A DNA stretch of 64,000 nt, taken from assembly GCA_963753685.1 (NCBI GenBank), contig CAVWDE010000025.1, positions 1 through 64,000 on the forward strand, given 5' to 3'. The stretch is from DATAOG01 sp963753685. GTDB taxonomy: Bacteria; Pseudomonadota; Alphaproteobacteria; Geminicoccales; Geminicoccaceae. The notes under the pieces were generated by a model, which did no database searches, was not told the origin of the DNA, and saw nothing but the letters and a program-made list of their open reading frames with translations. A program made the position numbers and the translations under genes. This document shows, one piece after another, positions 17,304 through 25,489 of this stretch. How positions within the stretch are numbered: the stretch's first letter is position 1; each line of letters begins with the position of its first letter.

Positions 17304-18383
17304 ATGGCCTTGGATCTCGAACAGCTCCTGCAGCCGATCGCGGCCGACGCCCCGTGTGGCGCCGAGCTGCGCTACGATGCCACCTTTCACGAGCTCGAAG
17401 CCGCCGCCGAATCCGGCTTTGACTATCAGCGCGGCCCGAATGGCAAGGAGGTCGCGCGCCCCAGGCCGCGCGACTGGTCGAAGATCGGTCGCGACGCGCG
17501 CGCCCTGCTGGTCAAGGGTCGCGACCTGAGGGTGCAGATCCTGCTCGTGCGCAGTCTCCTGGCCACCGACCGGCTGGCCGGTCTGGCCCAGGGACTCGAG
17601 CTCGTCCACCGCTCGCTCGAGGACTACTGGGAAAGCCTGCACCCGGCGCTCGACCTCGAGCAGCCGGACCCCGCCGAGCAGGCCTTCGAGCGCCTGAGCG
17701 TGCTCGGCCAGCTGACGGTCGGCGAGGAGCTGCTCACCGATCTGCGGCGCGCGCCGATCATCGAGGCGCCGGCGCTCGGCAGCCTCAGCCTGCGGCAGAT
17801 CGAGATCGCCAACGGCCAGGCGCAGGCCGGCAGCGGCGAGGAACGGCTCGAACCCACCCAGGTCGAGGCGATCCTGAAGACGGCCGGGCCCGAACGGGTC
17901 GGGGCCGCGCGCGGCGGCCTTGCCACCGCGAAGGGCGCGCTCGACGGCATCCAGCAGCTGTTCCGCGCCAAGCTCGGCGAGGGCGCGGTCCCCATCTTCA
18001 CGCCCCTGCAGCAGATGCTCGACGACATCGATGCCGCATTGGCGGACCACGGGGCGCCGGAGCCCGTGGCCGGGGAGCCCGCGAGCGCGGCCGCGGTGAC
18101 CGCGGACCTGGCCGCCGCGCCCGTCGCAGGCGCACCGGCGCCGGCGACGAGCGCCGGTGCGGTCCTATCCCGAATAGACAATCGCGAGGACGTGGTCCGC
18201 GCCTTCGACCTGATCCTCGACTACTACCGTCGCAAGGAGCCTTCGAGTCCGGTGCCGCTCCTGGTGGAGCGAATCAAGAAGCTGGTGCGCATGAGCTTCC
18301 TCGAGCTGATGGCCGAGGTGGCGCCGGCCGGAGTGTCGGAGTTCAAGGCGCTGGCCGGTCTCGAGGGTGAGGACAAGGGTTAG
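17304..18383 (+). CDS. tssA: Type VI secretion protein TssA (ImpA family)
   Basis: 359 residues from ATG 17304 (MALDLEQLLQPIAADAPCG); this start fits the usual TssA N-terminus, upstream GTG/ATG codons do not. The ImpA N-terminal domain covers roughly residues 5-130 (GRDLRVQILLVRSLLATD, then LVHRSLEDYWESLHPALD). A proline/alanine-rich linker at about 250-285 is followed by a conserved C-terminal helix (NREDVVRAFDLILDYYRRKEP, SSPVPLLVERIKKLV). TssA primes and caps sheath assembly at the baseplate. It heads the plus-strand T6SS operon, 32 bases before tssB. The C-terminal form is the short type often found with ImpE/TagJ. Confidence 0.92.
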   Translation: MALDLEQLLQPIAADAPCGAELRYDATFHELEAAAESGFDYQRGPNGKEVARPRPRDWSKIGRDARALLVKGRDLRVQILLVRSLLATDRLAGLAQGLELVHRSLEDYWESLHPALDLEQPDPAEQAFERLSVLGQLTVGEELLTDLRRAPIIEAPALGSLSLRQIEIANGQAQAGSGEERLEPTQVEAILKTAGPERVGAARGGLATAKGALDGIQQLFRAKLGEGAVPIFTPLQQMLDDIDAALADHGAPEPVAGEPASAAAVTADLAAAPVAGAPAPATSAGAVLSRIDNREDVVRAFDLILDYYRRKEPSSPVPLLVERIKKLVRMSFLELMAEVAPAGVSEFKALAGLEGEDKG

Positions 18384-18415
18384 CGGATTCATCGAGCGCG
18401 AGAGGAGTAAGGGAC

Positions 18416-18946
18416 GTGGCTCAGGAAAGCAGTCAGAAATTCATCGCGCGCAACCGCGCGCCTCGGGTGCAGATCGAATACGACGTCGAGATCTACGGCA
18501 GCGACACGGTCGTCCAGCTGCCGTTCGTGATGGGCGTCCTGGCCGACCTGTCGGGCAAGCCCGCCGAGGCGCTGGCGCCCGTGGCCGAGCGCCAGTTCCT
18601 CGAGATCGACGTCGACAACTTCGACGATCGCATGAAGGCCGCCAAGCCGCGGGTCGGCTTCCGGGTGCCCAACACGCTGACCGGCGAAGGCGAGCTGCCG
18701 ATCGACATCACCTTCGAGAGCATGGACGACTTCGCGCCCGATGCCGTGGCGCGCAAGGTCGAACCCCTGCGCCGGCTGCTCGAGGCCCGCACCCAGCTCG
18801 ACAACCTGCTGACCTTCATGGACGGCAAGAGCGGGGCCGAGGAGCTGGTCGCCAAGCTTTTGCAGGAGCCGGCGCTCCTGCAGGCGCTGGCGGCCGGGCC
18901 GAAGGCCGACGCGGCCGCGGCCGAGGACCAGGGCGACAAGGCCTGA
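18416..18946 (+). CDS. tssB: T6SS contractile sheath small subunit TssB (VipA/ImpB)
   Basis: 176 residues from GTG 18416, with GAGAGGAG upstream. The family hallmarks are present: SSQKFIARNRAPRVQIEYDV at the N-terminus, PFVMGVLADLSGKP, FLEIDVDNFDDRMKA and the C-terminal RRLLEARTQLDNLLTFMDGK. TssB and TssC form the sheath whose contraction drives the Hcp tube. The gene is 10 bases before tssC. Length and motifs are standard, with no break. Confidence 0.95.
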   Translation: MAQESSQKFIARNRAPRVQIEYDVEIYGSDTVVQLPFVMGVLADLSGKPAEALAPVAERQFLEIDVDNFDDRMKAAKPRVGFRVPNTLTGEGELPIDITFESMDDFAPDAVARKVEPLRRLLEARTQLDNLLTFMDGKSGAEELVAKLLQEPALLQALAAGPKADAAAAEDQGDKA

Positions 18947-18956
18947 GGAGAGGGAC

Positions 18957-20477
18957 ATGGCGGAGATGCAGGCGGCGCAGGAACGGCCGGAAGCAGCCGA
19001 AGCGGAAGCCCAACCGCTCGAGCTCAACGAGTTCCAATCCCTTCTGAAGCGAGAGTTCCGTCCGCGCGATCAGGAACAGGAAGATCGCGTCGCCGATGCC
19101 ATGCGTACCCTCGCCGAGCAGGCGCTGGCGCAGGTCGGCCTGATCTCGCCGGACGTGGTGCGCTCGATCCAATCGCTGATCGCGGCGATCGACCAGAAGC
19201 TGACCGAGCAGGTCAACCAGATCCTGCACCACCCGGACTTCCAAAGTCTGGAGGGCACCTGGCGCGGCCTGCACTATCTGGTCAACAACACCGAGACCGA
19301 CGAGACGCTCAAGATCAAGGTGTTCAACGTCAAGAAGACCGAGCTGTCGAAAACCCTCGAGCGCTTCGAGGGCACCGCCTGGGACCAGAGCCCGCTGTTC
19401 AAGGCGGTCTATACCCAGGAATACGGCATGTTCGGCGGCAGTCCGTATGGCTGCCTGATCGGTGACTACTACTTCGACAACCATCCGAAGGACGTGGCGC
19501 TGCTGCGCAACATGTCGAAGATCGCGGCCGCCGCGCATACCCCGTTTCTGTCGGCGGCGGCGCCGGCGCTGCTCAACATGGAGAGCTGGCAGGAGCTGAT
19601 GAACCCGCGCGATCTGACCAAGATCGTGTCGACCCCGACCCACGCGAGCTGGGCTTCGCTCAGGGAGAGCGAGGATGCGCGCTACGTCGGGCTCACCCTG
19701 CCGCGGGTGCTCGGGCGCCTGCCTTACGGCGCCAAGACCAGCCCGGTCGAGGGGTTCGCCTTCGAGGAGGACACCACCGGCTACGATCACCAGAAATATT
19801 CCTGGATGAACGCCGCCTACGCCATGGGCGTCAACGTCAATCGCTCGTTCAAGCTCTATGGCTGGTGCTCCAGGATCCGCGGCGTCGAATCGGGCGGCGC
19901 GGTGACCAACCTGCCGGTGCACGCCTTCCCGACCGATGACGGCGGGGTGGCGATGAAGTGCCCGACCGAGATCGCGATCGACGATCGGCGGGAAGCGGAG
20001 CTGGCCAAGCTCGGGATGATGCCGATCCTGCACAAGAAGAACACCGACATCGCCGCCTTCATCGGCGCCCAGTCGCTGTGCAACGCGGATGCCCGCGCCG
20101 GCAAGCTGGTCGATCCCGACGCCAAGGCCAACGAACAGCTGTCGGCCCGCCTGCCCTACATGTTCGCGGTCTGCCGCTTTGCGCACTACTTGAAGACGAT
20201 CGCTCGCGACAAGATCGGCAGTTTCAAGGAACGCAAGGACATGCAGGACTGGCTGCAGCGTTGGATCAACAACTACGTCGATGCCAATCCCGACTTCTCC
20301 TCGGAGGAAGTCAAGGCGCAGAAACCGCTGCGCGCCGCCGAGGTCGAGGTCGACGAGGTCGAGGGTAACCCCGGTTACTACAGCGCCCGCTTCTATCTGC
20401 GGCCGCACTATCAGTTGGAAGGCTTGCGCGCCAGCCTGCGGCTGGTCTCCAAGCTGCCATCTGTCAAACAGGCGTAA
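18957..20477 (+). CDS. tssC: T6SS contractile sheath large subunit TssC (VipB/ImpC)
   Basis: 506 residues from ATG 18957 with GAGAGGG upstream. The N-terminal part interacts with TssB in the family. The core carries SLEGTWRGLHYLVNNTETDE, FGGSPYGCLIGDYYFDN, SAAAPALLNM and RFAHYLKTIARDKIGSF, all diagnostic for TssC. Its C-terminal YYSARFYLRPHYQLEGL is the sheath strand that closes the inter-subunit mesh. An 8-bp stem-loop lies between this gene and hcp (20487-20510), so the two are probably on one transcript with separately tuned output. Confidence 0.95.
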   Translation: MAEMQAAQERPEAAEAEAQPLELNEFQSLLKREFRPRDQEQEDRVADAMRTLAEQALAQVGLISPDVVRSIQSLIAAIDQKLTEQVNQILHHPDFQSLEGTWRGLHYLVNNTETDETLKIKVFNVKKTELSKTLERFEGTAWDQSPLFKAVYTQEYGMFGGSPYGCLIGDYYFDNHPKDVALLRNMSKIAAAAHTPFLSAAAPALLNMESWQELMNPRDLTKIVSTPTHASWASLRESEDARYVGLTLPRVLGRLPYGAKTSPVEGFAFEEDTTGYDHQKYSWMNAAYAMGVNVNRSFKLYGWCSRIRGVESGGAVTNLPVHAFPTDDGGVAMKCPTEIAIDDRREAELAKLGMMPILHKKNTDIAAFIGAQSLCNADARAGKLVDPDAKANEQLSARLPYMFAVCRFAHYLKTIARDKIGSFKERKDMQDWLQRWINNYVDANPDFSSEEVKAQKPLRAAEVEVDEVEGNPGYYSARFYLRPHYQLEGLRASLRLVSKLPSVKQA

Positions 20478-20486
20478 CCCATCAGC

Positions 20487-20510
20487 ACGCGAGCGGAAAC
20501 CAGCTCGCGT
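20487..20510 (+). promoter_or_regulatory. Perfect 8-bp inverted repeat between tssC and hcp
   Basis: ACGCGAGC at 20487-20494 and GCTCGCGT at 20503-20510 are exact reverse complements separated by 8 bases. There is no U-run, so it is not a classical terminator. In the transcript it would form a stable GC-rich hairpin 18 bases ahead of the hcp start, ending just before its AGGAGAG ribosome-binding site. A 3'-stabiliser, processing site or partial attenuator are all possible. Confidence 0.6.
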
Positions 20511-20528
20511 CAGACAGGAGAGACTTGT

Positions 20529-21017
20529 ATGGCGACTGACATCTTTCTGAAGCTTGACGGTCTCGACGGCGAATCGTCGGACCATGCCCACGGCAACGAG
20601 ATCGACATCCTGTCATGGTCGTGGGGCATGTCCCAGAGCGGCAGCATGCACGTGGCCAAGGGCGGCGGTGCTGGCAAAGCCAATGTCGGCGATCTGCAGT
20701 TGGTCAAGTATATCGACGCCGCCACCGTCAACCTCAAGAAATCCTGCTGCTCGGGCAAGCAGTTCCCGAGCGCGGTGCTGATCTGCCGCAAGGCCGGCGG
20801 TGATGAGCCGGTCGAGTACTACAAGATCGAGATGAAGAACGTGATCATCTCGTCGATCCAGGTCGGCGGTGCGCAGTCGGACGACCGGCTGACCGAGAGC
20901 GTCAGCCTGAACTTCGGCGAATACTCGGCGACCTACACGCCGCAGGACAACGAGGGTAAGCCCGGACCGGCGATCGGGCCGGCGGGCCACAACATGCAGA
21001 CCAACAAGCCGGTCTGA
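20529..21017 (+). CDS. hcp: Hcp (TssD), T6SS inner-tube protein
   Basis: 162 residues from ATG 20529, preceded by AGGAGAG. The family signature is clear: DIFLKLDGLDGESSDHAHGN, EIDILSWSWGMSQSG, then YYKIEMKNVIISSIQVGG and ESVSLNFGEYSATYTPQDN near the C-terminus. Hcp hexamers stack into the tube that carries effectors or the VgrG spike. It lacks a C-terminal toxin extension, so it is a structural Hcp. Two adjacent cysteines (KKSCCSGK, near residue 75) are a mild oddity. Confidence 0.95.
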   Translation: MATDIFLKLDGLDGESSDHAHGNEIDILSWSWGMSQSGSMHVAKGGGAGKANVGDLQLVKYIDAATVNLKKSCCSGKQFPSAVLICRKAGGDEPVEYYKIEMKNVIISSIQVGGAQSDDRLTESVSLNFGEYSATYTPQDNEGKPGPAIGPAGHNMQTNKPV

Positions 21018-21030
21018 TCGGAGGCGGCCG

Positions 21031-21855
21031 GTGGCGGACACGGCGCAAGCGGCGCTCAAGGCCGGGCGGCTCGACGACTGCCTGAAGCTCGGGCAGGACG
21101 CCGCCCGCCGGGAGCCGGCCAAGGTCGAGCATCGCTTCCTGCTGTTCCAGCTGTTCGCCGTCCTCGGTGACTGGCGGCGGGCGCTGCGGCAGCTGGCGAT
21201 CGTCGGCGATCTCGACCCCAAGCGCGAGCTGTTCTGCACGCTGTACCGGCCGCTGCCGGCGCTCGAGGCGGTCCGGGCCGAGGTCTTCATGGGCAGGAAG
21301 GCGCCCATGTGCCTCGGCCAGCCGCCCGCCTGGTTCGCGCGTCTGGTCGAGGCGCTGCGCCTCGACGGGCAGGGCGAGCACGCCGCCGCCAAGCGCTCGC
21401 GCGACGCCGCGTTCGCCGCCGCCGAGGCGGTGCCGGGCCGGCTCGAGGGTGCGCCGTTCGCCTGGCTCGCCGATGCCGATGAGCGCCTCGGCCCGGTGCT
21501 CGAGGCGATGGTCGACGGCCGCTACTTCTGGGTGCCGCTGATCGGCATCAAGCGGCTCGAGATCGAGGCGCCGAAAACCCTGCGCGATTTCGTCTGGCTG
21601 CCGGTCCAGATCACCCTCGCCAACGAAGGCACGGCCGCCGGGTTCCTCCCGGTCCGCTATCCGGGCTCGGAGGCGAGCGCGGAGCCCGGCCTCCGCCTCG
21701 CCCGCCAGACCGAGTGGCGACAGCTCGGCGACGGCAGCTGGGTCGGGCTCGGCCAGCGCATGCTCGCGACCGATGCCGGCGAGCACGCCCTGCTCGACTG
21801 CCGGCTGATCGAGGTCGACGCCCCGCCGCCCGAGGGGGCGACCGGGCATGCATGA
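21031..21855 (+). CDS. tagJ: TagJ / ImpE family T6SS accessory protein
   Basis: 274 residues from GTG 21031 with GGAGGCGG upstream. The N-terminal TPR-like half (LKAGRLDDCLKLGQDAARRE, then PAKVEHRFLLFQLFAVLGDW) and the C-terminal ImpE domain with RFAW-like FAWLADADERLGPVLE and GRYFWVPLIGIKRLEIEAP identify it. In Pseudomonas TagJ binds the N-terminus of TssB and may aid sheath recycling by ClpV. It overlaps the tssE start by 8 bases. No catalytic motif is expected. Confidence 0.88.
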   Translation: MADTAQAALKAGRLDDCLKLGQDAARREPAKVEHRFLLFQLFAVLGDWRRALRQLAIVGDLDPKRELFCTLYRPLPALEAVRAEVFMGRKAPMCLGQPPAWFARLVEALRLDGQGEHAAAKRSRDAAFAAAEAVPGRLEGAPFAWLADADERLGPVLEAMVDGRYFWVPLIGIKRLEIEAPKTLRDFVWLPVQITLANEGTAAGFLPVRYPGSEASAEPGLRLARQTEWRQLGDGSWVGLGQRMLATDAGEHALLDCRLIEVDAPPPEGATGHA

Positions 21856-22582
21856 GGGCTTCTCGCGCGAGCGCCTGCAGCCGGCCCTGCTCGATCGCCT
21901 GGTCGACAACATCTCCGGGATCACAGCCGAAATCACCCGGCGCCGGCAACACCTGCTGCCGCTGCTCGACGAGCGTCAGCAGGCGGCGCTCGCCCGGCTC
22001 GGCGATCCCGAGCGCGCCGGACTGCGGCTGCCGACCCCCGCCGAGCTGGAGCCGTTCGCGAACCTTGAGGGCGACACCCGGGAGCTCCTCGACCGGCTGC
22101 TGGACCTCGAGCGCCAGCGCCTGGTCGAGGCCCGTCAGCAGCTCCTGATCTCGCGCGAGCGGCTGAAGGAGCTCGTGCTGCGCGATCTCGAGTCGCTGTT
22201 CAATACCGAGAGCTTCACCTTCGCGCCCCTGCGCCTGACCGTCGAGCCGGTCGACAATCCGCCGGCACTCGACGATTTTCCGCTCGCCCGGCGCAGCGTC
22301 GTCAACTACGGCCTGCCCGCGCTCGCCGGCAAGGTCGGCGGCGACATGGACCTCGACGCGCTCGGCCGCGAGGTCGCCGAGATCATCCGCACCTTCGAGC
22401 CGCGGCTGCGCGAGCCGATCCGGGTCAAGGCGATCTACGACCCCGAGATGGCCGCGCCCAACACGCTCAGCTTCGAGATCGAGGCCGACCTGTGGGCGCA
22501 GCCGATGCCGTTGCGGCTGCTGCTGCGGGCGCTGGTCGACCTCGAGAACGGCCGCGCCAGCGTGGTCGAGCGAGCCGCCTGA
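21848..22582 (+). CDS. tssE: T6SS baseplate protein TssE (gp25-like), with a long internal insert
   Basis: 244 residues from ATG 21848. The N-terminus ERLQPALLDRLVDN and the C-terminal gp25 domain (DLESLFNTESF, RRSVVNYGLPALAGKV, EVAEIIRTFEPRLREP) are standard TssE/ImpF. Between them lie about 75 extra residues, charged and probably coiled-coil (LDERQQAALARL, LLDLERQRLVEARQQLL). TssE is usually 130-180 residues, so this copy is long. It overlaps tagJ (8 bases) and its TGA shares the A with the tssF ATG (TGATG). Functions in the baseplate wedge with TssF, TssG and TssK. Confidence 0.88.
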   Translation: MHEGFSRERLQPALLDRLVDNISGITAEITRRRQHLLPLLDERQQAALARLGDPERAGLRLPTPAELEPFANLEGDTRELLDRLLDLERQRLVEARQQLLISRERLKELVLRDLESLFNTESFTFAPLRLTVEPVDNPPALDDFPLARRSVVNYGLPALAGKVGGDMDLDALGREVAEIIRTFEPRLREPIRVKAIYDPEMAAPNTLSFEIEADLWAQPMPLRLLLRALVDLENGRASVVERAA

Positions 22583-24480
22583 TGGATCGGCGCTTCCTCC
22601 ACTACTACGAGAACGAGCTGCAGCATCTGCGCGATGTCGGCGGCGACTTCGCCAAGGCGCATCCGCAGGTCGCCGGCAAGCTCGGGCTCGATGCCGTGCC
22701 CTGTGCCGACCCGTACGTCGAGCGCCTGCTCGAAGGCTTCGCCTTCCTTGCCGCGCGCGTGCAGCTCAAGCTCGACGGCGAGCACCAGACCTTCGCCGAG
22801 CACGTGCTCGATCTCGTCTACCCCGACTATCTGGCGCCGACGCCGGTGATCGCCCTGGTCCAGCTGACGCCGGATCTGCGCGCCGGATCGCTCGAGGACG
22901 GCTACCCCGTCCCGCGCGGCAGCCGGCTCAACAGCCGGCTTTTGCCGCAGCTGCAGACCCGCTGCACCTTCACCACCACCCACGAGGTCTGCCTGTGGCC
23001 GCTCCAGATCACCGACGCGAGCTATCTCGCGGGCGCCGCGCTGGCGGCGAGCGGCCTGCCGCGCCGGCGCCAGGTCGAGGCGGCGATCCGGGTCCGGCTC
23101 GAGACCCAGGGCGAGCTGCCCTTTCAGGCGCTCGCGCTCGATCGCCTGACGCTGCATCTGCGGGCCACCGGCGCGCGCGCGTTCCGGCTCTACGAGGCGA
23201 TCTTCGGCCACGGGCTCGGCGTCGTCGTGCAGCCCGGCGGGCCGCAGCCGGCCTGGCGCCACGAGCTCGGCCGCGAGGCGATCGGCCGGGTCGGCTTCAA
23301 GGAGGACGAGGCCCTGCTGCCGTGCCCGCCGGAAGCGTTCGACGGCTACCGGCTGCTCAAGGAGTACTTCGCCTTTCCGGCGCGCTTCCTGTTCGTCCAG
23401 CTCGCGGGCCTCAAGCCCGCGGTGCGGCGCCACGACGGGCGCACGCTCGAGCTCGTCTTCCTGCTGGACCGCCGCGAGCCGGCGCTCGAGGAGAGCGTCA
23501 GCGCGGACGATCTGGCACTGTTCGTGACGCCGGCGATCAACCTGTTCGAGAAGACCTGCGAGCCGATCCTGCTCGACCGCCGGCGCCGCGACTTCCACAT
23601 CATCCCGGACCGGGTGCGGCCGCTCGACTACGAAGTGCACAGCGTGCGCGAAGTGAGCGCCGACGGCGGCGACGGCGGCACCCAACGGTTCCGCCAGCTC
23701 TACCGGCTCGACGCCCGGGACGAGGGCGCCAATGCCTTCTACACCCTGGAGCGGCGGCCGCGCCTGTTCTCGGCGCGCGATCTGGCGCGCGGGGCGGCCC
23801 GCTCGAGCTATCTCGGCAGCGAGATCTTCCTCTGCCTCGCCGGCGGCCGGGCCGCGGCGAGCGAGCTCAAGCGCCTGTTCGTCAAGGCCAACTGCAGCAA
23901 CCGCGATCTGCCGCTGTTCCTGCTGCGCACGCCGGGCGAGAGCCAGTTCACCGCCGAGACCGGGGCGCCGATCGCGGCGATCACGCTGGCGGCCGAGCCG
24001 AGTTCGCCGCAACCTTCGCTCGCCCATGGCGAGCCCGCGCACGCCCGTCCCGGGCAGAGCCATGGCGAGATTGCCTGGCGGCTCGTCAACCACCTGGCGC
24101 TCAACTACCTGTCGCTGGTCGACGATGGCCAGGGCGAAGGCGCCGGCGCGCTGCGCGAGCTGCTGCGGATCTACGCCGACTTCGCCGATCCGGCGGTCGC
24201 CAGGCAGGTCGACGGCCTCGCCCGGGTGGCGAGCCAGCCGGTGATCGATCGCCTGCCGATCGCGGGCCCGATGGCCTTCGGCCGCGGCCTCGAGATCGAG
24301 ATCAATCTGGACGAGCGCCGCTTCGAGGGCGGCGGCGCCTTCCTCCTGGGGGCGGTGCTCGAGCAGTTCTTTCGGAGGTACGTGTCGATCAACGCCTTCA
24401 CCCGCACGGTGGTGAAGAGCACCGAACGTGGCGAGATCATGCGATGGCCGGCGCGGATCGGACGGCGGCACCTGCTCTAG
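22582..24480 (+). CDS. tssF: T6SS baseplate protein TssF (ImpG/VasA)
   Basis: 632 residues from ATG 22582 within the tssE stop. It opens with RRFLHYYENELQHLRDVGGD followed by FAKAHPQVAGKLGL, the conserved TssF start, and contains DPYVERLLEGFAFLAARVQL, LVYPDYLAPTPVIALVQ and the C-terminal FGRGLEIEINLDERRFEGGG and RRYVSINAFTRTVV. TssF with TssG and TssE builds the wedge around the VgrG hub. tssG begins 36 bases inside its 3' end. Normal length, no frame break. Confidence 0.93.
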   Translation: MDRRFLHYYENELQHLRDVGGDFAKAHPQVAGKLGLDAVPCADPYVERLLEGFAFLAARVQLKLDGEHQTFAEHVLDLVYPDYLAPTPVIALVQLTPDLRAGSLEDGYPVPRGSRLNSRLLPQLQTRCTFTTTHEVCLWPLQITDASYLAGAALAASGLPRRRQVEAAIRVRLETQGELPFQALALDRLTLHLRATGARAFRLYEAIFGHGLGVVVQPGGPQPAWRHELGREAIGRVGFKEDEALLPCPPEAFDGYRLLKEYFAFPARFLFVQLAGLKPAVRRHDGRTLELVFLLDRREPALEESVSADDLALFVTPAINLFEKTCEPILLDRRRRDFHIIPDRVRPLDYEVHSVREVSADGGDGGTQRFRQLYRLDARDEGANAFYTLERRPRLFSARDLARGAARSSYLGSEIFLCLAGGRAAASELKRLFVKANCSNRDLPLFLLRTPGESQFTAETGAPIAAITLAAEPSSPQPSLAHGEPAHARPGQSHGEIAWRLVNHLALNYLSLVDDGQGEGAGALRELLRIYADFADPAVARQVDGLARVASQPVIDRLPIAGPMAFGRGLEIEINLDERRFEGGGAFLLGAVLEQFFRRYVSINAFTRTVVKSTERGEIMRWPARIGRRHLL

Positions 24481-25475
24481 AGCGGGCGCTCGCCGACGAG
24501 GCGAGGAGCTTCGATTTCTTTCAGGTCCTGCGCCTGATCGAGCGCGCCTACGCGCACAAGCCACGGCTCGGCAAGGCGCGCCGCGGCGCCGACGATCCGA
24601 TCCGCCTCGCCCAGCGGCCGCAGCTGGCGTTTCCGCCGACCGATCTGGCCGCCTTCGAGCCGGGCCGCAACGGGCAGCCCGGGCGGCTCGAGGTGCTGCT
24701 GATGGGCCTGTTCGGCCCGCACGGAGCGCTGCCGCTGCATCTGACCACCTACGCGCTCGAGCGCCGCGACCGGGCGAGCGATCGCACCTTCATCGACTTC
24801 TGCGACATCTTCCACCATCGCCTCTTGTGCCTGTTCTATCGCGCCTGGGCGGATGCCCGCCCGCAGGTGCAGCACGACCGGCCCGAGGACGACCGCTTTG
24901 TGCTCTATCTGGGCGCGCTCGCCGGCTTGGGCACACCCGCGATGTACGAGCGCGATGCGCTGCCCCATGCCGTCAAGCTCGCCCACGTCGGCCTGCTCGC
25001 CTGCCAGAGCCGGCATCCGGAGCGGCTGGTCCGGCTGCTGCGCAACCACTTCCGCCTGCCGGTCTCGATCGAGGAGTTCATCGGCGGCTGGCTGGATCTG
25101 CCGCGCAACCTCCAGTGCCGGATTGGCCTGGCGCGCGCCCGGCTCGGCGTCGAGGCGGTGGTGGGCGCCCGCTCCTTCCAGGCGCAGCACCGCTTTCGCA
25201 TCCGTCTGGGCCCGCTCGAGCTTGCGACCTACGAGCGCTTCCTGCCCGGCGGCGCCTGGCTGGGCCGGCTGATCGCCGCGGTCCGCAACGTGGTCGGCGA
25301 CGAGTTCGAATGGGACGTGCGCCTCGGGCTCAAGGCGCCGGAGGTGCCGAAGCTCCTGCTCGACGGCAGGGGCCGCCTGGGCTGGACGAGCTGGCTCGGC
25401 GTCCGCACGCAGACGCGCGCTGCCGAGGATCTGGTGCTCCTGCCCGCCCGGGCGGCAGCCCAGAGCGGCGTCTAA
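24444..25475 (+). CDS. tssG: T6SS baseplate protein TssG (ImpH/VasB)
   Basis: 343 residues from ATG 24444, overlapping the end of tssF by 37 bases. It contains the TssG hallmarks SFDFFQVLRLIERAYAHKPR, MGLFGPHGALPLHLTTYALE, DFCDIFHHRLLCLFYRAWAD and, later, HFRLPVSIEEFIGGWLDLP. Two copies of TssG clamp TssF in the wedge. The C-terminal ...GRLGWTSWLGVRT is the usual closing strand. It ends 14 bases before clpV, which has its own AAGG-type ribosome-binding site. Confidence 0.93.
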   Translation: MAGADRTAAPALERALADEARSFDFFQVLRLIERAYAHKPRLGKARRGADDPIRLAQRPQLAFPPTDLAAFEPGRNGQPGRLEVLLMGLFGPHGALPLHLTTYALERRDRASDRTFIDFCDIFHHRLLCLFYRAWADARPQVQHDRPEDDRFVLYLGALAGLGTPAMYERDALPHAVKLAHVGLLACQSRHPERLVRLLRNHFRLPVSIEEFIGGWLDLPRNLQCRIGLARARLGVEAVVGARSFQAQHRFRIRLGPLELATYERFLPGGAWLGRLIAAVRNVVGDEFEWDVRLGLKAPEVPKLLLDGRGRLGWTSWLGVRTQTRAAEDLVLLPARAAAQSGV

Positions 25476-25489
25476 AGGAAGGGCAAGAG

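Noticed and set aside
22995..25475. Possible 826-residue protein in the frame that ends as TssG
   Set aside because: Only the part from ATG 24444 has TssG content; the upstream part is an out-of-frame shadow of tssF.
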